From NCBI RefSeq assembly GCF_036347135.1, contig NZ_CP108938.1:8866001-8930000 (forward strand): a stretch of DNA of 64,000 nucleotides, given 5' to 3'. This DNA is from Streptomyces sp. NBC_00775. Its GTDB lineage: Bacteria; Actinomycetota; Actinomycetes; Streptomycetales; Streptomycetaceae. The notes below the pieces were generated by a model that was given only the letters and a program-made list of their open reading frames with translations, was not told the origin of the DNA and made no database searches. Below, in pieces: positions 60,735-64,000 of this stretch (positions are counted from its first letter, which is position 1; each line of letters opens with the position of its first letter). Position numbers and translations under genes: made by a program.

Positions 60735-62132
60735 TCAGGCTCCGAAGGATCGAGGCGGGGCCGGCCACGCCACGGAGAGCGTTTCCTCCCCGTATCGGCT
60801 GCAGGCATCGCTGATCATTGACAGCCGGTTCAGTGCCTCGGGCGCGGCACCGAGCCGGGCCAGGCAGACCGCGGCCCAGAACTGGCTGACGAGGGTGAGG
60901 GGGTGCCCCGCGCCGAGCTCGGCGGTGCGGACCTGAATCAGATAGCCGTGCAGCTCCAGCGCGTCGCTGTACTTGCCCCGGGTCACCATGAGCACGGCCT
61001 CACGGTGTTTGCCCTCCATGCCGTCGGTGGACATGCCCTGCCGGATGAGCTGCCGGGTGTCCCGCTGCAGGGTGGCCTCGACGGAGGGCGCCGCGAAGTC
61101 CGGCCCGGGAGCGTGGGAGTCGGGCGGATAGCCGGGCGTGGGCGGGATCTGCCCAGCCCACGGTGATGCGCTGCCGGGCGCCGGCTGGGGCTTGGGGAGC
61201 CGGTACGACGTCGGTGGCGTCGCGGAGGCTCCCGGCTCGGGTGTCGACCGGGCCCACTGGGCGGCGCTCTGCCGCAGATGCCGGGCGACCACCTCGATCA
61301 GGATGTCCTCGGCCCGGTCGGGAGCACCGATGAAGGCGGCCAGATCGGCGGCGTTGACCGGCCTGAGGTGCGGCTCGCGCTCCAGCAGATCGTCCACCGT
61401 CGAGACCAGGGCCGCCGGCAGCCCCGGCCGTCCGCGCAAGGTGGGCGGCGGCTGGTTGACCTTCGCGAACAGGATCCCCAGCGTGGAGCCGTCGCTGACG
61501 TACGGCTCGTCCCCGGAGAGCATGCGGTACATGACGCAGCCGAGGCCGTAGAGGTCGGCCGCCGGGCCGACCCGCTGTCCCCGCACCGCCTCCGGCGCCA
61601 TGTACACGGGTGTTCCCACGAGAATGCCCGTCTGGGTCTGCACCGCGGACTCGACGAGGCGGGCGATACCGAAATCCATCAGGACGACCCGTCCGTCACG
61701 GCAGAGGAACACATTGCCGGGCTTGACGTCCCGATGGACGATTCCGACGCCGTGCGCGGCCGCCAGCCCCTCGCACATGCCCGTCGCGACGGCCCGTACG
61801 GTCTCCTCGGGCAGAGGGCCCGGAGTGGCGGCCAGGATGCGGCTGAGCGGAACGCCGTCGAGGCACTCCATCACCAGATAGGGCTGGCCGTCCTCGACGC
61901 CCACGTCGTAGACCGCGACCGCGTTGCGACTGCTGATCCGGGCGGCTGCCCGCGCCTCCTGCAAGAAGCGCTCCGCCGCCACCGGACTCTCCGGCGCGTA
62001 GCCCGACAGCAGTTTCACCGCTACCGAGCGGTCGAGGATCGTGTCACGCCCCTCGTACACCTCGCCCATACCGCCTCGGCCCAGGCACCGGTCCAGCCGG
62101 TACCTGCTTGCCAGAATCCGGAGGTCCCCCAT
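60735..62132 (-). CDS. Serine/threonine protein kinase with TPR-like C-terminal region
   Basis: 465 residues from the ATG at 62132, seven bases after GGGGTGGG. The kinase domain (residues 8-270) has all key residues: 'LGRGGMGEVYEG', Lys40 in 'SVAVKLL', 'HRDVKPGNVFL' with Asp135, 'MDFGIARL' with Asp153 and 'GTPVYMAPEAVRG'. A Pro/Ala/Ser-rich linker (290-350) leads to helical repeats ('HREAVLMVTRGKYSDALELHGYLIQVRTAELGAGHPLTLVSQFWAAVCLARLGAAPEALNRL'), similar to the TPR tails of other actinomycete kinases. There is no membrane helix. As first gene of the kinase-EACC1-caspase operon it may be the sensor or switch. Confidence 0.88.
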   Translation of the reverse strand: MGDLRILASRYRLDRCLGRGGMGEVYEGRDTILDRSVAVKLLSGYAPESPVAAERFLQEARAAARISSRNAVAVYDVGVEDGQPYLVMECLDGVPLSRILAATPGPLPEETVRAVATGMCEGLAAAHGVGIVHRDVKPGNVFLCRDGRVVLMDFGIARLVESAVQTQTGILVGTPVYMAPEAVRGQRVGPAADLYGLGCVMYRMLSGDEPYVSDGSTLGILFAKVNQPPPTLRGRPGLPAALVSTVDDLLEREPHLRPVNAADLAAFIGAPDRAEDILIEVVARHLRQSAAQWARSTPEPGASATPPTSYRLPKPQPAPGSASPWAGQIPPTPGYPPDSHAPGPDFAAPSVEATLQRDTRQLIRQGMSTDGMEGKHREAVLMVTRGKYSDALELHGYLIQVRTAELGAGHPLTLVSQFWAAVCLARLGAAPEALNRLSMISDACSRYGEETLSVAWPAPPRSFGA

Positions 62133-62237
62133 GGATGCCCACCCCGCCGTTCGGCTCTCGGCGCCAATCGTCCCGCCGGTACCTGGGCACGCGCAACCGA
62201 TTCGGCGAGGGCCGTCACCGTCGCTGGGGCAAAAGAG

Positions 62238-62270
62238 CAGTGGTCCCGCTTCCGTGAAGCGGGACCACTG
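62238..62270 (-). terminator. Terminator of the DUF349 gene
   Basis: A 15-bp perfect inverted repeat (62238-62252 with 62256-62270). On the minus strand it is followed by CTCTTTT, so it ends DUF349 transcription before the kinase operon, which must then have its own promoter. Confidence 0.85.
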
Positions 62271-62286
62271 ACAAGGGCGGCGTGCG

Positions 62287-63516
62287 TCAGCCGCCGAACT
62301 CCTGCAGACCCTTCAGGGCCTGGTCCAGCAGCGCCTGGCGGCCGTCGAGCTCCTTCTGGAGCTTGTCGGCCTTCGAGGCGTTGCCCGCGGAGCGGGCCGA
62401 CTCGATCTGGCCCTGGAGCTTGTCCACGGCGGCCTGGAGCTGACCGGTCAGACCCTCGGCACGCGCGCGTGCCTCAGGGTTGGTCCGGCGCCACTCGGCC
62501 TCCTCGGACTCCTGGAGAGCCCGCTCCACCGCGTGCATCCGGCCCTCGACCTTCGGGCGGGCGTCGCGCGGCACATGGCCGATGGCCTCCCAGCGCTCGT
62601 TGATGGAGCGGAAGGTGGCGCGGGCCGCCTTCAGGTCCTGCACCGGGACGAGCTTCTCGGCCTCCTCGGCCAGCTCCTCCTTGAGCTTCAGGTTCTCCGA
62701 CTGCTCCGCGTCACGCTCGGCGAACACGGAGCTGCGCGCCGCGAAGAACACGTCCTGGGCGCCGCGGAAGCGGTTCCACAGGTCGTCCTCGTGCTCGCGC
62801 TGGGCGCGGCCCGCGGCCTTCCAGTCGGCCATCAGCTCGCGGTAGCGCGCGGCCGTCGGACCCCAGTCGGCCGAGGAGGACAGCGACTCGGCCTCCGCGA
62901 CCAACTTCTCCTTGGTCTTGCGGGCCTCCTCGCGCTGCGCGTCCAGCGAGGCGAAGTGCGCCTTGCGGCGCTTGGAGAACGCCGAGCGGGCGTGCGAGAA
63001 GCGGTGCCACAGCTCGTCGTCCGACTTGCGGTCGAGCCGAGGCAGCCCCTTCCACGTGTCCACCAGCGCGCGCAGCCGCTCACCGGCCGCCCGCCACTGG
63101 TCGCTCTGCGCCAGCTCCTCGGCCTCGACGACCAGGGCCTCCTTGGAGTGCCGCGCCTCGTCGGACTGCTTCGCCCGCTGGACCTTGCGCTCCTCGCGGC
63201 GCGCGTCGACCGTCTCGACGAGCTTGTCCAGCCGTACCTTCAGCGCGTCCAGATCGCCTACCGCGTGGTGGGCGTCCACCTGCTCGCGAATATGGCCGAT
63301 GGCGGTCTGGGCGTCCTTCGCCGACAGGTCGGTGGTCTTCACTCGCTTCTCGAGGAGGCCGATCTCGACAACCAGGCCCTCGTACTTGCGCTCGAAGTAG
63401 GCCAGCGCCTCATCAGGAGAGCCGGCCTGCCAGGAACCGACGACCTGCTCGCCGTCGGCCGTACGCACGTACACGGTCCCCGTCTCGTCGACGCGGCCCC
63501 ACGGGTCGCTGCTCAC
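62287..63516 (-). CDS. DUF349 domain protein
   Basis: 409 residues, GTG start at 63516. It has an N-terminal region ('WGRVDETGTVYVRTADGEQVVGSW') and then three DUF349 helical repeats (about residues 110-330), each with a W-x-x-A/L...R-x-x-D/E pattern, e.g. 'ADWGPTAARYRELMADWKAAGRAQREHEDDLWNRFRGAQDVFF'. The C-terminus is a coiled coil ('LQAAVDKLQGQIESARSAGNASKADKLQKELDGRQALLDQALKGL'). The family is widespread in actinomycetes and has no proven function. Confidence 0.9.
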   Translation of the reverse strand: MSSDPWGRVDETGTVYVRTADGEQVVGSWQAGSPDEALAYFERKYEGLVVEIGLLEKRVKTTDLSAKDAQTAIGHIREQVDAHHAVGDLDALKVRLDKLVETVDARREERKVQRAKQSDEARHSKEALVVEAEELAQSDQWRAAGERLRALVDTWKGLPRLDRKSDDELWHRFSHARSAFSKRRKAHFASLDAQREEARKTKEKLVAEAESLSSSADWGPTAARYRELMADWKAAGRAQREHEDDLWNRFRGAQDVFFAARSSVFAERDAEQSENLKLKEELAEEAEKLVPVQDLKAARATFRSINERWEAIGHVPRDARPKVEGRMHAVERALQESEEAEWRRTNPEARARAEGLTGQLQAAVDKLQGQIESARSAGNASKADKLQKELDGRQALLDQALKGLQEFGG

Positions 63517-63650
63517 AGCGCCTCCTCCACATGATGCCTGTGAGGGGCGTCACTGCCCCCTGGCATCGTCCACAGTTTCGTCACGGCCAACATAGGCGAC
63601 CGGCAGGGCGGCTGTCCGCATCCCGCGCGACCGAAATTGGCTGCTGGCGG

Positions 63651-64000
63651 TCAGGATTTCGTCACGGTCATCTTGTTGATCACGACGGTCGCGTTGGGGG
63701 CGCCGTCGCCCGCGCCCGTGCTCTCTCCGGCCGCGGCGATCTTCGTGAGGACCTTCATGCCGGACTTGGAAATAGTTCCGAACGGTGTGTAATTGGCCGG
63801 CAGCTGACTGTCCTGGTACACGAGGAAGAACTGGCTGCCACCGGTGTTGCGGCCCTTCTTCGTCGAGGCGTCGTACTGGTTGGCCATCGCCACCGTCCCC
63901 GCCGGGTACACCCCGCCCTTCAGGGTGGTGTCCTTCAGGTTCTCGTCCGGGATCGTGTAGCCGGGAGTGCCGGTGCCGAGGGCCGTCGGGTCACCGCACT
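63651..64000 (-). CDS. Cyclophilin-type peptidyl-prolyl cis-trans isomerase (start outside window)
   Basis: The frame runs to the end of the window, so the N-terminus (probably a membrane anchor or signal peptide) is missing. About 115 residues are visible: 'TPGYTIPDENLKDTTLKGGVYPAGTVAMANQ', the catalytic-site block 'GGSQFFLVYQDSQLPANYTPFGTI' and the C-terminal strand. It catalyses proline isomerisation. It is transcribed in the same direction as the DUF349 gene. Confidence 0.92.
   Translation of the reverse strand, partial: CGDPTALGTGTPGYTIPDENLKDTTLKGGVYPAGTVAMANQYDASTKKGRNTGGSQFFLVYQDSQLPANYTPFGTISKSGMKVLTKIAAAGESTGAGDGAPNATVVINKMTVTKS

Overview
This window is chromosomal DNA of a Streptomyces or a very close relative. 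The sequence is very GC-rich. Coding regions have strong third-position GC bias. GTG starts and four-base ATGA/GTGA gene overlaps are common, and ssgB, a sporulation gene of streptomycetes, is present. From memory, not from a search, the gene order is that of the S. coelicolor core chromosome from about SCO1557 down to SCO1510.

Layout. 1-8.5 kb: the end of a methionine-type ABC substrate-binding lipoprotein, a GNAT acetyltransferase, then corrin genes (cobL, a very long BluB-CobT fusion, and a CysG-type siroheme/SUMT protein). 8.5-13.2 kb: a SpoU/TrmH methyltransferase, a membrane Ser/Thr kinase, small proteins, a sugar-kinase-like phosphotransferase and a zinc-ribbon protein. 13.4-13.8 kb: five tRNA genes on the minus strand (three Val-GAC, Cys, Gly). 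14-20.3 kb: pabB-pabC, a GNAT, a DsbA-like protein, membrane proteins, a CGNR regulator, ssgB and a PGPGW membrane protein. 20.4-31.8 kb: a segment bracketed by two almost identical tRNA-Val(CAC) genes. It holds a gene-poor, repeat-rich 1.6 kb stretch, an ABC importer for a sugar, a DUF624 protein and a predicted exo-rhamnogalacturonan lyase, plus a large membrane protein and a SRPBCC protein. 31.9-42.3 kb: an exonuclease, a DUF4365 pair, thrS, a potassium channel, a HIT protein, a large membrane protein and an EF-G-like GTPase. 42.6-46.9 kb: the phosphatidylinositol/PIM genes (pgsA, acyltransferase, pimA), a formylglycine-generating enzyme and a small membrane protein. 47.2-59.2 kb: the housekeeping run pdxS-pdxT-yebC-ruvC-ruvA-ruvB-yajC-secD-secF-apt-relA. 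59.2-62.1 kb: a tight minus-strand operon of a Ser/Thr kinase, an EACC1-like protein and a caspase-TPR protein. 62.3-64 kb: a DUF349 protein and the end of a cyclophilin.

The most striking feature is the kinase-EACC1-caspase operon between relA and the DUF349 gene. It looks like an accessory biological-conflict (suicide/immune) module set into an otherwise core region. The second is a 1.6 kb gene-less stretch (20497-22131) that contains about ten degenerate copies of a 34-35 bp tandem repeat and a 113-nt element with a 30-bp stem, a candidate structured RNA or MITE. The pectin-degradation locus downstream has its own promoter overlapped by LacI-family-like operators. Several core proteins carry odd extensions: CobT with a fused BluB domain and about 675 disordered residues, RuvC with a nine-residue repeat tail, SecD with a Ser/Ala-rich insert, and a formylglycine-generating enzyme that carries a CxPxR motif in its own N-terminus. 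Copies of a dispersed Streptomyces intergenic palindromic repeat sit in at least four gaps.
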